DNA from: Betaproteobacteria bacterium
Lineage (GTDB): Bacteria; Pseudomonadota; Gammaproteobacteria; Burkholderiales; Burkholderiaceae_D
DNA: 37,265 nucleotides
Direction: 5' to 3'
Assembly: GCA_016868055.1 (NCBI GenBank)
Contig: VGHX01000018.1
Location: forward strand, 1-37,265
Translations under genes and position numbers: made by a program
Notes under the pieces: model-generated
Told to the model about the DNA's origin: nothing
Seen by the model: only the letters and a program-made list of their open reading frames with translations
Databases searched by the model: none
Shown here: positions 1 through 10,362 of the stretch, in pieces
Numbering within the stretch: the first letter of the stretch is position 1
Layout of the letters: each line of letters starts with the position of its first letter

Positions 1-50
1 TTCATGCGTTGTCGATGAAGACCTTGACGCCTGAGGAGTATCAGGCCTGA
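1..50 (+). CDS. ibaG: BolA/IbaG-family protein, 3' end only
   Basis: Only the last 15 codons are inside the window. In the frame ending with TGA at 48-50 they read [15 protein letters not shown], which matches the C-terminus expected of BolA-like IbaG (YrbA) proteins; these bind [2Fe-2S] clusters together with monothiol glutaredoxins. The stop overlaps the murA start as TGATG, so the two genes are translationally coupled, and ibaG-murA is a common gene pair in Proteobacteria. The call rests on a short tail plus context. Confidence 0.6.
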   Translation, partial: HALSMKTLTPEEYQA

Positions 51-1300
51 TGGATAAGCTACTGATCCGCGGCGGCCGTCGGCTGGCTGGTGAGATCGAG
101 ATTGCCGGCGCGAAGAATGCTGCGCTGCCGATTCTGTGCGCTGGTCTGCTGACCGCCGACACTATCGCGTTGTCGAATGTGCCGAAGTTGCAGGACGTCG
201 CCACCATTCAAAAGCTGTTGCGCCAGATGGGGCTGTCGATTGAAGACAAGGCCGGGGCACTTGCGCTACATGGGCGTGACGTCACCAAGCTGGAGGCGCC
301 GTACGAGATGGTAAAAACCATGCGTGCCTCGATCTTGGTGCTAGGCCCCTTGCTGGCGCGCTTCGGTGAAGCAAAAGTCTCTCTGCCCGGTGGCTGCGCG
401 ATTGGCTCGCGGCCGGTTGATCAGCACATCAAGGGTCTGCAGGCGATGGGCGCCGAGATCCGTATTGAGGCTGGTTATATCTATGCCAAGGCCAAGCGCT
501 TGAAGGGCGCGCGCATCGTCACTGACATGATCACAGTCACTGGTACCGAAAACCTGCTGATGGCGGCAACGCTCGCCGACGGTGTCACGGTGTTGGAGAA
601 TGCGGCGCGCGAGCCTGAGGTCAGTGATCTGGCAAATTTACTGGTGGCGATGGGCGCGAAGATCGAAGGTATCGGTAGCGATCGTCTATTGGTGACAGGC
701 GTACCCGAGTTGCACGGTGCTGCGCATGCGGTGATTGCAGATCGTATCGAGACCGGTACGTTTTTATGTGCAGTTGCTGCCACCGGTGGTGATGTCACAC
801 TCAAGCATACCCGCGCGGATTTACTCAACGCTGTCATCGATAAACTGCGTGATGCGGGAGCGGTGCTGACTTCGGGGCAAGACTGGATTCGCGTTCAGAT
901 GTCCGGCCGTCCAAAGTCAGTCAGCTTTCGTACCACCGAATACCCTGGCTTCCCCACCGACATGCAAGCACAACTGATGGCGCTCAACTGTATTGCGGAG
1001 GGCAGAAGCCGCGTTACCGAGACGATTTTTGAAAACCGGTACATGCATGTACAAGAGCTTAACCGGCTTGGCGCGTCGATTGAGACAGATAGCCACACCG
1101 CTGTGGTGCATGGCGTTAGCAAGCTGATTGGCGCGCCGGTGATGGCAACTGACTTGCGCGCTTCGGCCTCACTCGTGATTGCCGGCTTGGCCGCTGAAGG
1201 CGAGACTCTGGTCGACCGCATATATCATCTCGATCGTGGTTACGATCGCATGGAAGTCAAGCTGTCTGCCGTTGGCGCGGATATACAAAGAATTCGATAA
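50..1300 (+). CDS. murA: UDP-N-acetylglucosamine 1-carboxyvinyltransferase
   Basis: MurA transfers enolpyruvate from PEP to UDP-GlcNAc, the first committed cytoplasmic step of peptidoglycan synthesis and the fosfomycin target. The 416 aa length is normal for the family. Lys22 and Asn23 lie in [15 protein letters not shown], and the catalytic Cys is at about residue 116 in [14 protein letters not shown]; having Cys rather than Asp there predicts the usual fosfomycin sensitivity. The ATG at 50 overlaps the stop of ibaG, and hisG begins two bases after the murA stop, so murA appears to be co-transcribed with the histidine genes. The family call is secure. Confidence 0.97.
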   Translation: MDKLLIRGGRRLAGEIEIAGAKNAALPILCAGLLTADTIALSNVPKLQDVATIQKLLRQMGLSIEDKAGALALHGRDVTKLEAPYEMVKTMRASILVLGPLLARFGEAKVSLPGGCAIGSRPVDQHIKGLQAMGAEIRIEAGYIYAKAKRLKGARIVTDMITVTGTENLLMAATLADGVTVLENAAREPEVSDLANLLVAMGAKIEGIGSDRLLVTGVPELHGAAHAVIADRIETGTFLCAVAATGGDVTLKHTRADLLNAVIDKLRDAGAVLTSGQDWIRVQMSGRPKSVSFRTTEYPGFPTDMQAQLMALNCIAEGRSRVTETIFENRYMHVQELNRLGASIETDSHTAVVHGVSKLIGAPVMATDLRASASLVIAGLAAEGETLVDRIYHLDRGYDRMEVKLSAVGADIQRIR

Positions 1301-1302
1301 GC

Positions 1303-1953
1303 ATGAATCAGAGTCTGACATTAGCTTTATCCAAGGGGCGTATTTTCGACGAGACCTTGCCGTTGCTGGAAGCGGCAGGCATTACTGTCGCCGATGATCC
1401 TGAAAAGTCGCGCAAGCTGATTTTGCCGACGAGCGATACAGCGATTCGCGTAGTGATCGTGCGCGCTTCCGATGTGCCGACTTATGTACAGTACGGCGCT
1501 GCTGACTTCGGCGTGGCTGGCAAAGATGTGCTGCTGGAACACGGCGGTGATGGCTTGTACCAGCCGGTCGATCTGAATATTGCGAAATGCCGTATGTCAG
1601 TGGCCGTGCCCGCAGGTTTTGATTATGTAAGCGCAGTCCGTCAAGGCGCGCGCCTGCGTGTCGCGACCAAGTATGTGAATGTCGCGCGCGAGCATTTCGC
1701 TGCCAAGGGCGTGCATGTGGATTTGATCAAGCTATACGGCTCAATGGAGCTCGGACCCTTGGTCGGCTTGTCGGACGCAATCGTTGACTTGGTGTCGACT
1801 GGTAGCACGCTACGTGCGAATCACTTGGTCGAGGTTGAGCAGATTATGGATATCTCATCGCGGCTGGTGGTCAACCGTGCTGCCCTCAAGACCAAGCGCG
1901 AAAAACTGCAACCGATTATTGAAGCGTTTGAACGCGCTGCACGATCTGAATAA
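1303..1953 (+). CDS. hisG: ATP phosphoribosyltransferase, short form
   Basis: HisG condenses ATP with PRPP, the first and feedback-controlled step of histidine synthesis. The 216 aa protein starts [20 protein letters not shown] and carries the [13 protein letters not shown] phosphate-binding segment near residues 165-177. It ends where the catalytic core ends, without the roughly 80-residue C-terminal regulatory domain of long HisG. Short HisG enzymes are known to need the HisRS-like partner HisZ, and no hisZ is present in this window. It opens the his operon, 2 nt after murA and 8 nt before hisD. Confidence 0.95.
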   Translation: MNQSLTLALSKGRIFDETLPLLEAAGITVADDPEKSRKLILPTSDTAIRVVIVRASDVPTYVQYGAADFGVAGKDVLLEHGGDGLYQPVDLNIAKCRMSVAVPAGFDYVSAVRQGARLRVATKYVNVAREHFAAKGVHVDLIKLYGSMELGPLVGLSDAIVDLVSTGSTLRANHLVEVEQIMDISSRLVVNRAALKTKREKLQPIIEAFERAARSE

Positions 1954-1961
1954 ACAAATTT

Positions 1962-3275
1962 ATGTCCGTCTCTATTCGTCGACTCAACACCACCGATCCT
2001 GATTTCAACGCCAAGCTGTTGGCGGTGCTCGCGTTTGAGGCTGCTGAAGATGAAGCGATTGATCGTGCCGCTGCCAACATTCTCGCTGAGGTCAAGCAAC
2101 GCGGGGATGGTGCCGTACTCGACTACACCCGCCAGTTTGACCGACTGCCAGCTGCCAGCGTCGCTGCATTGGAAATCTCGCGTGCCGAGTTGCAGGCGGC
2201 ACTCGATGGCTTGAGCCCGCAGCGCCGTGACGCGCTTCAGCAAGCGGCTGACCGCGTGCGCGCCTATCACCAGCGACAAAAGGCAGAGTGTGGCTCCGAT
2301 GGCTTCAGCTTTACCGAGGCCGACGGCACCGTACTTGGGCAAAAAGTCACCGCGCTGGATAAGGTCGGTATCTATGTTCCGGGCGGCAAGGCCGCCTACC
2401 CCTCATCCGTACTGATGAACGCCATACCGGCAAAAGTAGCGGGTGTGGGTGAAGTGATCATGGTGGTGCCAACACCCGATGGCGTGAAGAACGCGTTGGT
2501 ACTGGCGGCCGCAGCAATTGCGGGGGTTGATCGCGTGTTCACCATCGGTGGCGCACAAGCGGTGGGCGCACTGGCCTACGGTACTGCAACGATTCCGCAA
2601 GTCGACAAAATTGTTGGTCCGGGCAATGCCTATGTGGCGGCCGCCAAGCGCCGGGTGTTTGGCACGGTGGGTATCGACATGATCGCGGGCCCGAGTGAAA
2701 TTTTGGTTCTGGCGGACGGCAGCACGCCGGCCGATTGGGTTGCGATGGATTTGTTTTCTCAGGCCGAGCATGATGAGTTGGCGCAATCGATACTGGTGTG
2801 CCCCGATGCGGATTATCTGGATCAGGTTGCCAACAGCGTCAACAAGCTGATTGATGCTATGCCGCGCAAAGACGTCATCCGTACCTCGCTGACGAACCGG
2901 GGCGCGATCGTAAAAGTGCGCGACATGAATGAGGCGTGCGAGATTGCGAACCTGATCGCTGCCGAGCATCTGGAAATCTCTGCTGCCGAGCCCACGCAAT
3001 GGGCTGACAAAATACGTCACGCGGGTGCGATGTTTCTCGGCCGTTTTTCATCCGAGTCGCTGGGTGATTACTGTGCCGGGCCTAACCATGTACTACCCAC
3101 CTCACGCACCGCGCGGTTCTCATCACCGCTGGGCGTGTACGACTTTCAAAAACGTTCTTCCATCATCCATGTCAGTGCCGCAGGTGCGCAAACGCTTGGC
3201 AAGGTCGCCGCAGAACTCGCCTATGGCGAGGGGCTGCAGGCGCACGCGCGTTCTGCCGAGATACGGTTCGAGTGA
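1962..3275 (+). CDS. hisD: histidinol dehydrogenase
   Basis: HisD oxidises L-histidinol to L-histidine with two NAD+, the last two steps of the pathway, as a zinc enzyme. The 437 aa length is typical. Recognisable stretches are [36 protein letters not shown] followed by [21 protein letters not shown], and [20 protein letters not shown]. The ATG at 1962 gives the expected N-terminus. The TGA stop at 3273-3275 overlaps the GTG proposed for hisC, consistent with translational coupling. Confidence 0.96.
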   Translation: MSVSIRRLNTTDPDFNAKLLAVLAFEAAEDEAIDRAAANILAEVKQRGDGAVLDYTRQFDRLPAASVAALEISRAELQAALDGLSPQRRDALQQAADRVRAYHQRQKAECGSDGFSFTEADGTVLGQKVTALDKVGIYVPGGKAAYPSSVLMNAIPAKVAGVGEVIMVVPTPDGVKNALVLAAAAIAGVDRVFTIGGAQAVGALAYGTATIPQVDKIVGPGNAYVAAAKRRVFGTVGIDMIAGPSEILVLADGSTPADWVAMDLFSQAEHDELAQSILVCPDADYLDQVANSVNKLIDAMPRKDVIRTSLTNRGAIVKVRDMNEACEIANLIAAEHLEISAAEPTQWADKIRHAGAMFLGRFSSESLGDYCAGPNHVLPTSRTARFSSPLGVYDFQKRSSIIHVSAAGAQTLGKVAAELAYGEGLQAHARSAEIRFE

Positions 3276-4369
3276 GTGATATGTCGCGTCTGCTGAGTAT
3301 CGTGCGCGATGATGTACGCGCGCTGGCGGCTTACCATGTGCCGGATGCATCGGGCTTGGTGAAGCTGGATGCGATGGAAAATCCTTACCAGCTGCCACCC
3401 GAATTGCAGCGCCAGCTGGGTGAGCGCTTGGGTGCGGTGGCGCTGAATCGTTATCCGGTGCCGAGCTACGCGGGCCTCAAAGCGGCGATCCGACATCACA
3501 TGGCGATTCCTGCCGGCTTCGATGTCATTCTCGGTAATGGCTCGGATGAATTGATAGCGATTGTCTCGACTGCCTGCGCCAAACCGGGTGCCAAGGTACT
3601 GGCACCGGTGCCGGGATTTGTGATGTATGCGATGTCGGCGCAGCTGGCGGGCATGGACTACATTGGCGTGCCATTACGCGCCGACTTCTCGCTGGATAGG
3701 GAGGCGATGCTGGCCGTCATTCGTGCACAGCGTCCGGCGATCACCTATCTTGCCTATCCGAATAATCCAACCGGTAATCTGTTTGATCTCGATGACATGC
3801 TGGCGATTATTCGCGAGGTCGGCGATACCGGTCTGGTGATAGTCGATGAAGCGTATCAACCATTTGCTGGCACCAGTTTTCTGCCGCAGCTGCCCCATCA
3901 CCCCAACGTCGTGCTGATGCGAACGGTGTCGAAGCTGGGTCTTGCTGGCATACGCTTGGGCTATATGTCGGCTTCAAATGAGCTGTTGGCGGAATTCGAT
4001 AAAGTACGGCCGCCCTACAACGTGAATGTGCTGACCGAGGCGGCGGTAGAATTTGTGCTTGAGCATGCCTCAGTCATCGATGCGCAGGCGGAGGCGATCT
4101 GCGCCGAGCGCAGCCAATTGCTGCAGTCACTTGCCGAGCTGCCTGAGGTGGAATGTTTCCCCTCGGCGGCCAACTTTGTGCTGTTACGCATTCAGCGTCC
4201 TGGCTTGACGGGTACCGACGTGTTTCAGCGTCTCCTGCAGCACAGGGTGCTGGTGAAAAATGTCGGTAAAATGCACACGCTTCTGGAGGACTGTTTGCGC
4301 GTTACTGTGAGTACACCGCAGGAAAACGCCGTGTTCATGTCCGCGCTGCACTCCAGCCTTATGTCCTGA
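3272..4369 (+). CDS. hisC: histidinol-phosphate aminotransferase
   Basis: This is a PLP-dependent fold-type I aminotransferase that converts imidazole acetol phosphate and glutamate to histidinol phosphate. Counted from the GTG start, the protein has 365 aa. YPNNPTGN (162-169) is the substrate and phosphate region, VDEAYQPF (191-198) carries the Asp that contacts the PLP pyridine, and Lys221 in [14 protein letters not shown] is the Schiff-base lysine. The GTG at 3272 overlaps the hisD stop by 4 nt; an ATG at 3281 is an equally usable start and would remove three residues. Confidence 0.94.
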   Translation: MSDMSRLLSIVRDDVRALAAYHVPDASGLVKLDAMENPYQLPPELQRQLGERLGAVALNRYPVPSYAGLKAAIRHHMAIPAGFDVILGNGSDELIAIVSTACAKPGAKVLAPVPGFVMYAMSAQLAGMDYIGVPLRADFSLDREAMLAVIRAQRPAITYLAYPNNPTGNLFDLDDMLAIIREVGDTGLVIVDEAYQPFAGTSFLPQLPHHPNVVLMRTVSKLGLAGIRLGYMSASNELLAEFDKVRPPYNVNVLTEAAVEFVLEHASVIDAQAEAICAERSQLLQSLAELPEVECFPSAANFVLLRIQRPGLTGTDVFQRLLQHRVLVKNVGKMHTLLEDCLRVTVSTPQENAVFMSALHSSLMS

Positions 4370-4381
4370 CGATCTCCCAAC

Positions 4382-4978
4382 ATGTCGATTCAACGCAAAG
4401 CAGAAGTGGTACGAGACACCAGCGAGACCAAGATCAGGGTCGCGCTCAATCTTGACGGTACCGGCCAGCAAAAACTGGACACCGGCGTTCCTTTTCTCGA
4501 CCACATGCTGGATCAGATCGCGCGTCATGGTCTGATTGATCTTGACATCAGCGCCAAGGGTGATCTGCATATCGATGCCCACCACACAGTAGAAGATGTG
4601 GGTATCACGCTTGGCCAGGCAGTGGCCCAGGCGATTGGCGACAAGAAGGGTATCCGGCGTTACGGTCATGCCTACGTGCCGCTGGATGAGGCCTTATCGC
4701 GTGTGGTGATTGATTTCTCCGGCCGTCCCGGGCTCGAGTTTCATGTGCCCTTCACGCGCGCCATGATCGGACAATTCGATGTCGATCTGACGCATGAGTT
4801 TTTCCAGGGCTTCGTCAATCACGCGCTGATGACACTGCATATCGACAATCTGCGTGGCGACAATGCTCACCATCAGTGCGAAACCGTGTTCAAGGCATTT
4901 GGCCGCGCTTTGCGCATGGCGGCCGAGTTGGATGGTCGCGCCGCCGGCACCATTCCGTCGACCAAGGGTAGCCTCTGA
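4382..4978 (+). CDS. hisB: imidazoleglycerol-phosphate dehydratase
   Basis: This is the monofunctional HisB (198 aa), without the phosphatase domain found fused in enterobacteria. It dehydrates imidazoleglycerol phosphate using manganese bound by histidine-rich motifs. Those motifs are visible as [43 protein letters not shown] and [20 protein letters not shown]. The histidinol-phosphate phosphatase step must therefore be encoded elsewhere. The gene lies 12 nt after hisC. Some relatives carry marC between hisB and hisH; here only 46 nt separate them. Confidence 0.96.
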   Translation: MSIQRKAEVVRDTSETKIRVALNLDGTGQQKLDTGVPFLDHMLDQIARHGLIDLDISAKGDLHIDAHHTVEDVGITLGQAVAQAIGDKKGIRRYGHAYVPLDEALSRVVIDFSGRPGLEFHVPFTRAMIGQFDVDLTHEFFQGFVNHALMTLHIDNLRGDNAHHQCETVFKAFGRALRMAAELDGRAAGTIPSTKGSL

Positions 4979-5024
4979 TTCATCTCTCAGCACCGGGCCG
5001 AGGTATTGGCTTGCTGACGCCACC

Positions 5025-5663
5025 ATGAACAGAATCGTCGTTGTTGATTACGGAATGGGCAATTTGCGCTCGGTAGCGCAAGCCCTGATGCATGTTGCGC
5101 CGGATGCCGAGGTCAGCGTCAGCGGCGATCCGCAATCGATCCGCTCAGCCGACCGGGTGGTTTTACCCGGTCAGGGCGCAATGCCGGACTGCATGCGGTC
5201 CTTGCGAGAATCCGGTTTGCTGGAGGCGCTCATGGAGGCGGCGCAATCCAAGCCCCTGCTCGGCGTGTGCGTGGGCGAGCAGATGATGTTCGATTTCAGC
5301 GAGGAAGGCGACGCGCACTGCTTGTCGCTGATGCCGGGGCGGGTCATCCGGTTTCAGCTGGAAGCGCGTCTGCAATCAGATGGCTCGCGCTACAAGGTGC
5401 CGCAGATGGGTTGGAACCGGGTCAGGCAGCGCAGCGCGCACCCGCTTTGGGCTGGCGTGCCGGACGATAGCTATTTTTACTTCGTCCACAGCTACTACGC
5501 GGTGCCCGAAAATTCGGCGCATGTCCAGGGCGAGGCCGACTACGGCGTCACATTTTGCTGCGCCGCCGGGCGCGATAATATATTTGCTACGCAATTTCAC
5601 CCTGAAAAAAGCGCTGCCGCTGGTTTGCAGCTCTATAAAAATTTTGTACATTGGAAGCCTTAG
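5025..5663 (+). CDS. hisH: imidazole glycerol phosphate synthase, glutaminase subunit
   Basis: HisH releases ammonia from glutamine and channels it to HisF. From the ATG at 5025 the product is 212 aa and begins [20 protein letters not shown], the canonical class I amidotransferase N-terminus. The frame is open further upstream, but that extension has no family resemblance. The catalytic triad is visible as Cys82 ([12 protein letters not shown]) and His192 and Glu194 (ATQFHPEKS). The oxyanion strand [11 protein letters not shown] is also present. About 200 nt follow before hisA. Confidence 0.96.
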   Translation: MNRIVVVDYGMGNLRSVAQALMHVAPDAEVSVSGDPQSIRSADRVVLPGQGAMPDCMRSLRESGLLEALMEAAQSKPLLGVCVGEQMMFDFSEEGDAHCLSLMPGRVIRFQLEARLQSDGSRYKVPQMGWNRVRQRSAHPLWAGVPDDSYFYFVHSYYAVPENSAHVQGEADYGVTFCCAAGRDNIFATQFHPEKSAAAGLQLYKNFVHWKP

Positions 5664-5865
5664 AATCTATCGCGTCAGGCGATTTCAGCGTTGTCAGCAC
5701 CACAGCCGTCCCTCTGTTACTGTATGCGGCAGCTGCGCTGCGATCGACCTGATGAGACAGTTTTAAGCGCCGGCGATATGTGCCGGTAATGCGTGCTGGC
5801 GAACTATGCCGGTTTAAGTTATCGCTTCCACCCAACCCGCTCTTAAGAATATCTCTCCTGCTGTC
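5664..5865. other. hisH-hisA spacer
   Basis: This is the longest gap inside the histidine operon (202 nt). I see no plausible reading frame, no GC-rich hairpin followed by a T run, and no convincing promoter. It contains several short CCGG-centred repeats around 5768-5812 that I cannot assign. Confidence 0.4.
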
Positions 5866-6645
5866 ATGCTTCTGATACCCGCTATCGATCTCAAGGATGG
5901 CCACTGCGTACGCCTGAAACAAGGCGACATGGAGCAGGCCACTGTGTTCTCGGATGATCCTGCAAAAATGGCGCGGCACTGGCTGGAGCAGGGCGCGCGG
6001 CGCTTGCATCTGGTCGATCTGAACGGTGCATTTGCGGGCAAGCCGAAAAATGAGCCCGCCATCAAATCCATTCTCGCGGCTGTGCGTGAATACGCGGAAG
6101 AATTCGATATTGAAGAGATTCCGGTGCAACTGGGTGGTGGTATTCGTGATCTCGATACGATCGAGCGTTTTTTAGACGATGGCATCTCGTACATCATCAT
6201 TGGTACGGCGGCGGTGAAAAATCCCGGCTTTTTGCACGATGCCTGCGGTGCATTTCCCGGCCAGATTATCGTCGGCCTTGATGCCAAGGATGGCAAGGTG
6301 GCGACTGACGGCTGGAGCAAGCTGTCAGGCCATGAAGTGATTGATCTGGCGAAGAAGTTTGAGGATTACGGTTGCGAGGCGATTGTCTATACCGATATCG
6401 GCCGTGACGGCATGATGAAAGGCGTGAATATTGATGCCACCGTCAAGCTGGCGCAAAGCATGACAATTCCGGTCATTGCATCGGGCGGCGTGCACACCAT
6501 CACCGATGTCGAGGCTTTGTGTGCCGTGCAAGATGAGGGCATTGAGGGTGTGATCTGCGGCCGCTCCATCTACGAGGGCACGCTCGATCTGCGGACGGCG
6601 CAAGAGCGTGCCGACGTGCTATCCGACGAGCGAGACGCCGACTGA
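5866..6645 (+). CDS. hisA: phosphoribosylformimino-AICAR phosphate isomerase
   Basis: HisA catalyses the Amadori rearrangement of ProFAR to PRFAR. The 259 aa TIM barrel begins [20 protein letters not shown] with catalytic Asp8; the second acidic residue lies in [16 protein letters not shown]. The phosphate-binding motifs QLGGGIRD and [14 protein letters not shown] correspond to the two half-barrels shared with HisF. It is a little longer than the usual ~245 aa because of a charged tail after the final helix. The stop is one base from the hisF start. Confidence 0.96.
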   Translation: MLLIPAIDLKDGHCVRLKQGDMEQATVFSDDPAKMARHWLEQGARRLHLVDLNGAFAGKPKNEPAIKSILAAVREYAEEFDIEEIPVQLGGGIRDLDTIERFLDDGISYIIIGTAAVKNPGFLHDACGAFPGQIIVGLDAKDGKVATDGWSKLSGHEVIDLAKKFEDYGCEAIVYTDIGRDGMMKGVNIDATVKLAQSMTIPVIASGGVHTITDVEALCAVQDEGIEGVICGRSIYEGTLDLRTAQERADVLSDERDAD

Positions 6646-6646
6646 T

Positions 6647-7411
6647 ATGACCCTCGCAAAACGCATCATCCCCTGCCTGGATGTCACTGCAGGGCGGGTG
6701 GTGAAAGGCGTGAACTTCGTCGAACTGCGCGACGCCGGTGACCCGGTGGAGATTGCCCGTCGCTATGACCAACAGGGCGCAGACGAGATAACTTTCCTTG
6801 ACATCACCGCATCCTTCGACGATCGCGATCTGATTCTTCACATCATTGAAGACGTCGCCTCGCAGGTATTCATCCCGCTTACCGTTGGTGGCGGTGTGCG
6901 CCAGGTCGATGATGTGCGCCGATTACTGAATGCAGGTGCAGATAAAGTCAGCATCAACACCTCAGCGGTGACCAACCCGCAACTGGTTGCGGATGCAGCG
7001 GGCAAGTACGGATCGCAATGCATCGTGGTCGCGATTGATGCCAAGCGTGCCGCCGGCGGTCATTGGGAGGTTTTCACGCACGGTGGTCGCAAGCCAACCG
7101 GCCTTGATGCGGTTGAGTGGGCGCGCAAAATGGAATCGCTGGGTGCGGGTGAAATCCTGCTCACCAGTATGGACCGCGATGGCACGCAGGATGGCTTTGA
7201 TTTGATGCTGACGCGCGCAGTGTCTGACGCCGTCGGAATACCGGTGATCGCCTCGGGCGGTGTCGGCGGCTTGCAGGATCTGGCCGATGGGGTCACGCAA
7301 GGCCGCGCCGATGCGGTGCTCGCTGCCAGTATCTTTCATTACGGGCTGCACACAGTGCGGGAGGCCAAAGCCCATATGGCCTCGCAAGGTATACCGGTGA
7401 GGCTTGCATGA
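6647..7411 (+). CDS. hisF: imidazole glycerol phosphate synthase, cyclase subunit
   Basis: HisF uses ammonia delivered by HisH to convert PRFAR to imidazole glycerol phosphate and AICAR. The ATG at 6647 gives 254 aa starting [20 protein letters not shown]. The catalytic acid/base residues are Asp12 and Asp131 (VVAIDAKR). Phosphate loops TVGGGVR and [14 protein letters not shown] are present. The frame is open upstream into hisA, but the family N-terminus fixes the start. Its last four bases overlap hisI as ATGA. Confidence 0.97.
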   Translation: MTLAKRIIPCLDVTAGRVVKGVNFVELRDAGDPVEIARRYDQQGADEITFLDITASFDDRDLILHIIEDVASQVFIPLTVGGGVRQVDDVRRLLNAGADKVSINTSAVTNPQLVADAAGKYGSQCIVVAIDAKRAAGGHWEVFTHGGRKPTGLDAVEWARKMESLGAGEILLTSMDRDGTQDGFDLMLTRAVSDAVGIPVIASGGVGGLQDLADGVTQGRADAVLAASIFHYGLHTVREAKAHMASQGIPVRLA

Positions 7412-7815
7412 GCGACCAGACCGATTGGTTGGACAGGATCAAGTGGGATCAAAACGGCCTGATACCGGCGATCGCGCAGGAGGTGGGCAGCAATCAAATC
7501 CTGATGGTCGCCTGGATGAACCGTGAGTCACTCACCCGGACCGTGGCATGCGGACAGGCGGTGTACTGGAGCCGTTCGCGCAACAAGCTTTGGCATAAGG
7601 GCGAGGAGTCGGGCCATTTTCAACAGGTGCATAGCCTTCGGCTCGATTGCGATGAAGATGTGCTACTGCTACAGGTCGAGCAGGTTGGGGGGGTGGCCTG
7701 TCACACCGGAAGACATAGCTGTTTTTTTCACGAGCTGCAGAACAACGATGGTGTAACAGGCTGGGTCGAGGTTGAGCCGGTCTTGAAAGATCCGGATGAC
7801 ATCTACAAGAAATGA
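7408..7815 (+). CDS. hisI: phosphoribosyl-AMP cyclohydrolase
   Basis: HisI opens the adenine ring of PR-AMP and requires zinc. It is encoded here as a separate 135 aa protein, not fused to HisE as in enterobacteria. Diagnostic stretches are [48 protein letters not shown], and the metal-binding [14 protein letters not shown] at the C-terminal end. It overlaps hisF by 4 nt and lies one base before hisE. Confidence 0.96.
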   Translation: MSDQTDWLDRIKWDQNGLIPAIAQEVGSNQILMVAWMNRESLTRTVACGQAVYWSRSRNKLWHKGEESGHFQQVHSLRLDCDEDVLLLQVEQVGGVACHTGRHSCFFHELQNNDGVTGWVEVEPVLKDPDDIYKK

Positions 7816-7816
7816 C

Positions 7817-8185
7817 ATGAGCGATACGCTGCAACGTCTGGCCCAGATTATCGAGACGCGTAAACCTGCGGCAGGCGGTGATCCTGAGAGCTCGTATGTT
7901 GCGCGCTTGTTTGCCAAGGGCGATGATGCGATCCTGAAAAAAATCGGTGAAGAGGCGACCGAGGCGGTGATGGCAGCGAAGGATGTGCGGCAGGGCGCAG
8001 ATTCGAACAAGCTGGTTTACGAATGCGCCGATCTCTGGTTTCACTCGTTGATCATGCTGGCGCAATTTAATCTCACGCCGCAGCAAGTATTAGATGAGTT
8101 GGCGCGACGTGAGGGTGTGTCCGGCATTGAAGAAAAGGCCAACCGAAAACTAATAAGCCGCGAACAAGACGAGGCGGCTAAGTAG
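7817..8185 (+). CDS. hisE: phosphoribosyl-ATP pyrophosphatase
   Basis: HisE hydrolyses PR-ATP to PR-AMP and pyrophosphate, an all-alpha MazG-like fold. From the ATG at 7817 the product is 122 aa, starting [20 protein letters not shown]. The metal-binding core is [16 protein letters not shown] with a downstream [11 protein letters not shown]. The frame extends a little upstream into hisI, but the family N-terminus supports 7817. It is the last histidine gene; 129 nt without a recognisable gene follow before hinT. Confidence 0.95.
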   Translation: MSDTLQRLAQIIETRKPAAGGDPESSYVARLFAKGDDAILKKIGEEATEAVMAAKDVRQGADSNKLVYECADLWFHSLIMLAQFNLTPQQVLDELARREGVSGIEEKANRKLISREQDEAAK

Positions 8186-8314
8186 ATTGAACGTCGCGAT
8201 TGTGCGTGCGCGCATGCAGCTGACGTTTGTTTTGGCTTTCGAATATTCACCGGGCGTTACGCTTGAAGTCCATAAAAAAATTTAACGACCAGCAGGTCAC
8301 ATCGGAGAGACAAG

Positions 8315-8683
8315 GTGGATAACTGTATCTTCTGCAAAATCGTCGCGGGTACCATTCCGTCAAAAAAAGTCTTTGAAGACGAAGACCTGATTGTCTTTCA
8401 TGACATTAATCCGGCAGCGCCCATGCATTTGTTGATGGTGCCGAGAGAGCACATCGCCACCTTGGCAGATAGCGACGACCGCCATCAGGCGTTGTTGGGT
8501 AAAATGCTCCTAATTGCCCCAAAATTAGCGCAAGCTCATGGCGGCGGCTACCAAAACAGCGCAGACGGTCCGGCAGGGGGCTTCAAGACCCTCATCAACA
8601 CCGGTCCTGATGGTGGCCAAGAGGTGTACCATTTGCACCTCCACCTGATGGGTGGTGCTCGCCCTTGGGGTGGCCAGCGTTGA
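8315..8683 (+). CDS. hinT: HIT-family purine nucleoside phosphoramidase
   Basis: HinT-type histidine triad proteins hydrolyse purine nucleoside phosphoramidates such as adenylated lysine. The 122 aa product has the triad at residues 106-110 (YHLHLHLMGG) and the N-terminal CIFCKIVAG that often contributes a metal site. Translation starts at GTG 8315, preceded by GGAGAGA at 8304-8310. It follows the his operon and precedes tatABC, the usual position in Burkholderiales. Confidence 0.93.
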   Translation: MDNCIFCKIVAGTIPSKKVFEDEDLIVFHDINPAAPMHLLMVPREHIATLADSDDRHQALLGKMLLIAPKLAQAHGGGYQNSADGPAGGFKTLINTGPDGGQEVYHLHLHLMGGARPWGGQR

Positions 8684-8731
8684 TGTGGTGTAAACAGAAG
8701 TTGACGGCTTTCAAGCCGCTAGGAGATTGCA

Positions 8732-8950
8732 ATGGGTTCGTTCAGTATTTGGCATTGGGTCATCGTGCTGGTTATCGTGATGTTGGTGTTCGGCACCAAA
8801 AAGCTCGGCAACATCGGCTCAGACTTGGGCAAGGCGGTTAAGGGCTTCAAAGATGGCGTGAAAGGTTCCGAAGAGCCGGCTGCGCCTGCGCAGCAGGTGG
8901 CTGATAAATCCACTATCGACGTCGAAGCCAAGGAAAAAGCCAAGAGCTGA
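8732..8950 (+). CDS. tatA: twin-arginine translocase subunit TatA
   Basis: TatA oligomerises to form the protein-conducting part of the Tat system, which exports folded proteins. The 72 aa protein has a short N-terminal membrane helix ([16 protein letters not shown]), the hinge, then the amphipathic helix [19 protein letters not shown] and a charged tail. AGGAG lies a few bases before the ATG. A small inverted repeat (GGCTT/AAGCC, about 8707-8718) sits just upstream but has no T run. One likely client, the Rieske protein PetA, is encoded 4.7 kb downstream. Confidence 0.95.
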   Translation: MGSFSIWHWVIVLVIVMLVFGTKKLGNIGSDLGKAVKGFKDGVKGSEEPAAPAQQVADKSTIDVEAKEKAKS

Positions 8951-9011
8951 TCCTGTCCCTACCGGCGGGACTCGCCCGTGCCCGCCGCGCCTGTCTGGTT
9001 CATCGCCCGCC

Positions 9012-9542
9012 ATGATTGACCTCGGTCTTTCCAAACTCGCTCTGATCGGTGCGGTCGCTCTCGTGGTGATCGGTCCCGAAAAATTGCCCGCTGTCGCGCG
9101 TATGGCAGGCACCTTATTCGGTCGTGCGCAGCGCTACATCAACAACGTCAAGGCCGAAGTTAACCGCGAGATGCAGATGGAGGAGCTGCAAAAAATGCAG
9201 ACCAATATTGTTGAGGCGGCATCCAAGTTGAACCTGACCATTACCGCTGAAGCAGCAGAGGTGCGCAAAGAGGTTGATGAGGCGGGTAATGCCTTGTCCA
9301 GCTCGCTGAACGAGGCGCACCAATCGTTCGACAACAGCTATGAGTACAGCCCTAGCGTTCCGGCGCTGTGGGAGTTTGATGCCAAGCGCCGCGAGTTTCG
9401 ACGCAAGCGAATGTCTCATACCAGCATGCTGCCGCTCTGGTACAAGCGCCAGCATGGGCTCAAGACGCGGGTGCAATCTGGTGCAGCGCGCGTTGCGCGT
9501 TACCGTCCGACTTCGGGCAAGAGCGTAAAGTTTTTCAACTAA
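9012..9542 (+). CDS. tatB: twin-arginine translocase subunit TatB
   Basis: TatB forms the signal-peptide receptor with TatC. The 176 aa protein begins MIDLGLSKLALIGAVALVVI followed by GPEKLPAVARMAG, with the conserved Glu-Lys-Leu-Pro at the membrane exit. A long amphipathic and coiled-coil stretch follows (about 25-105). The C-terminus is rich in Arg/Lys and aromatic residues (about 120-176). It is encoded between tatA (61 nt) and tatC (4 nt). Confidence 0.94.
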   Translation: MIDLGLSKLALIGAVALVVIGPEKLPAVARMAGTLFGRAQRYINNVKAEVNREMQMEELQKMQTNIVEAASKLNLTITAEAAEVRKEVDEAGNALSSSLNEAHQSFDNSYEYSPSVPALWEFDAKRREFRRKRMSHTSMLPLWYKRQHGLKTRVQSGAARVARYRPTSGKSVKFFN

Positions 9543-9546
9543 GCCC

Positions 9547-10320
9547 ATGTCCGACGACAAACCTTCAGGTATTCAGGAAACCTTCATCTCGCACCTGGTC
9601 GAGCTACGTACCCGTTTGGTACGCGCCTCTGCCGTAGTGCTGGTCATCTTCATTGTCTTGTTTACGGTCTGGCCCGGCGCGGCGACCTTGTACGACTTCA
9701 TGGCCCAGCCCATGCTGCATGCCTTGCCTGAAGGGTCCAAGATGATCGCTACCGGCGTGATCACGCCTTTCATGGTGCCGATGAAAATCACGATGGCAGC
9801 GGCGTTGATGCTATCGCTGCCCTGGGTGTTGTACCAAGCCTGGGCGTTCGTTGCACCAGGCCTCTACATGCACGAAAAGCGTCTGGTGGCGCCACTCATC
9901 ATCTCGTCCACTATCTTGTTTGTGATCGGGGTAGCGTTCTGCTACTACTTTGTATTTGGCACGGTATTCAAATTCATTAGTGATTTTGCGCCAAAGTCGA
10001 TCTCCGTTGCGCCGGATATTGAAAACTATCTCGACTTTGTACTGATGATGTGCCTCGCTTTTGGCATGACTTTCGAGGTGCCGGTGGTAGTGATTGTGCT
10101 GGTGCGGATGGGTATTGTGTCGGTTGAAAAGCTCAAAGCGGTTCGTCCTTATGTCATCGTCGGCGCATTTGTTATCGCCGCCATCGTGACGCCACCCGAC
10201 ATCATGAGTCAGCTGTTCCTGGCGATTCCGCTGTGCTTGTTGTACGAGGTCGGAATTTTGCTCGCGCCTCTGTTTGCGAAAGCGACGCAAGCGCCAGAGG
10301 AATCGGCAGAAAGCTCTTGA
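9547..10320 (+). CDS. tatC: twin-arginine translocase subunit TatC
   Basis: TatC is the polytopic core of the Tat receptor and binds the twin-arginine motif. The 257 aa product begins with the conserved cytoplasmic segment FISHLVELRTRLVRA, then shows about six hydrophobic segments spread from residue 25 to 240. FGMTFEVPVV in the fifth region is characteristic. It ends 42 nt from the end of a convergent protease gene, with no clear terminator between. Confidence 0.96.
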   Translation: MSDDKPSGIQETFISHLVELRTRLVRASAVVLVIFIVLFTVWPGAATLYDFMAQPMLHALPEGSKMIATGVITPFMVPMKITMAAALMLSLPWVLYQAWAFVAPGLYMHEKRLVAPLIISSTILFVIGVAFCYYFVFGTVFKFISDFAPKSISVAPDIENYLDFVLMMCLAFGMTFEVPVVVIVLVRMGIVSVEKLKAVRPYVIVGAFVIAAIVTPPDIMSQLFLAIPLCLLYEVGILLAPLFAKATQAPEESAESS

Positions 10321-10362
10321 ATGATGGGCGGGCTGTAAAAACGCTAGCCGCAGGGCGCAGCC

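Noticed and set aside
1303-1953. hisG considered as truncated
   Set aside because: The 216 aa length is the normal short form that works with HisZ; no frame remnant of a regulatory domain follows.
4854-5024. N-terminal extension of hisH
   Set aside because: The extension overlaps hisB in another frame and does not resemble the family; ATG 5025 gives the canonical start.
8704-8718. Small inverted repeat before tatA, considered as a terminator for hinT
   Set aside because: The stem is short with almost no loop and no T run follows; it may only affect tatA translation, if anything.
10321-10362. Spacer between convergent tatC and the protease gene, examined for a terminator
   Set aside because: No stable stem with a T run is visible on either strand.
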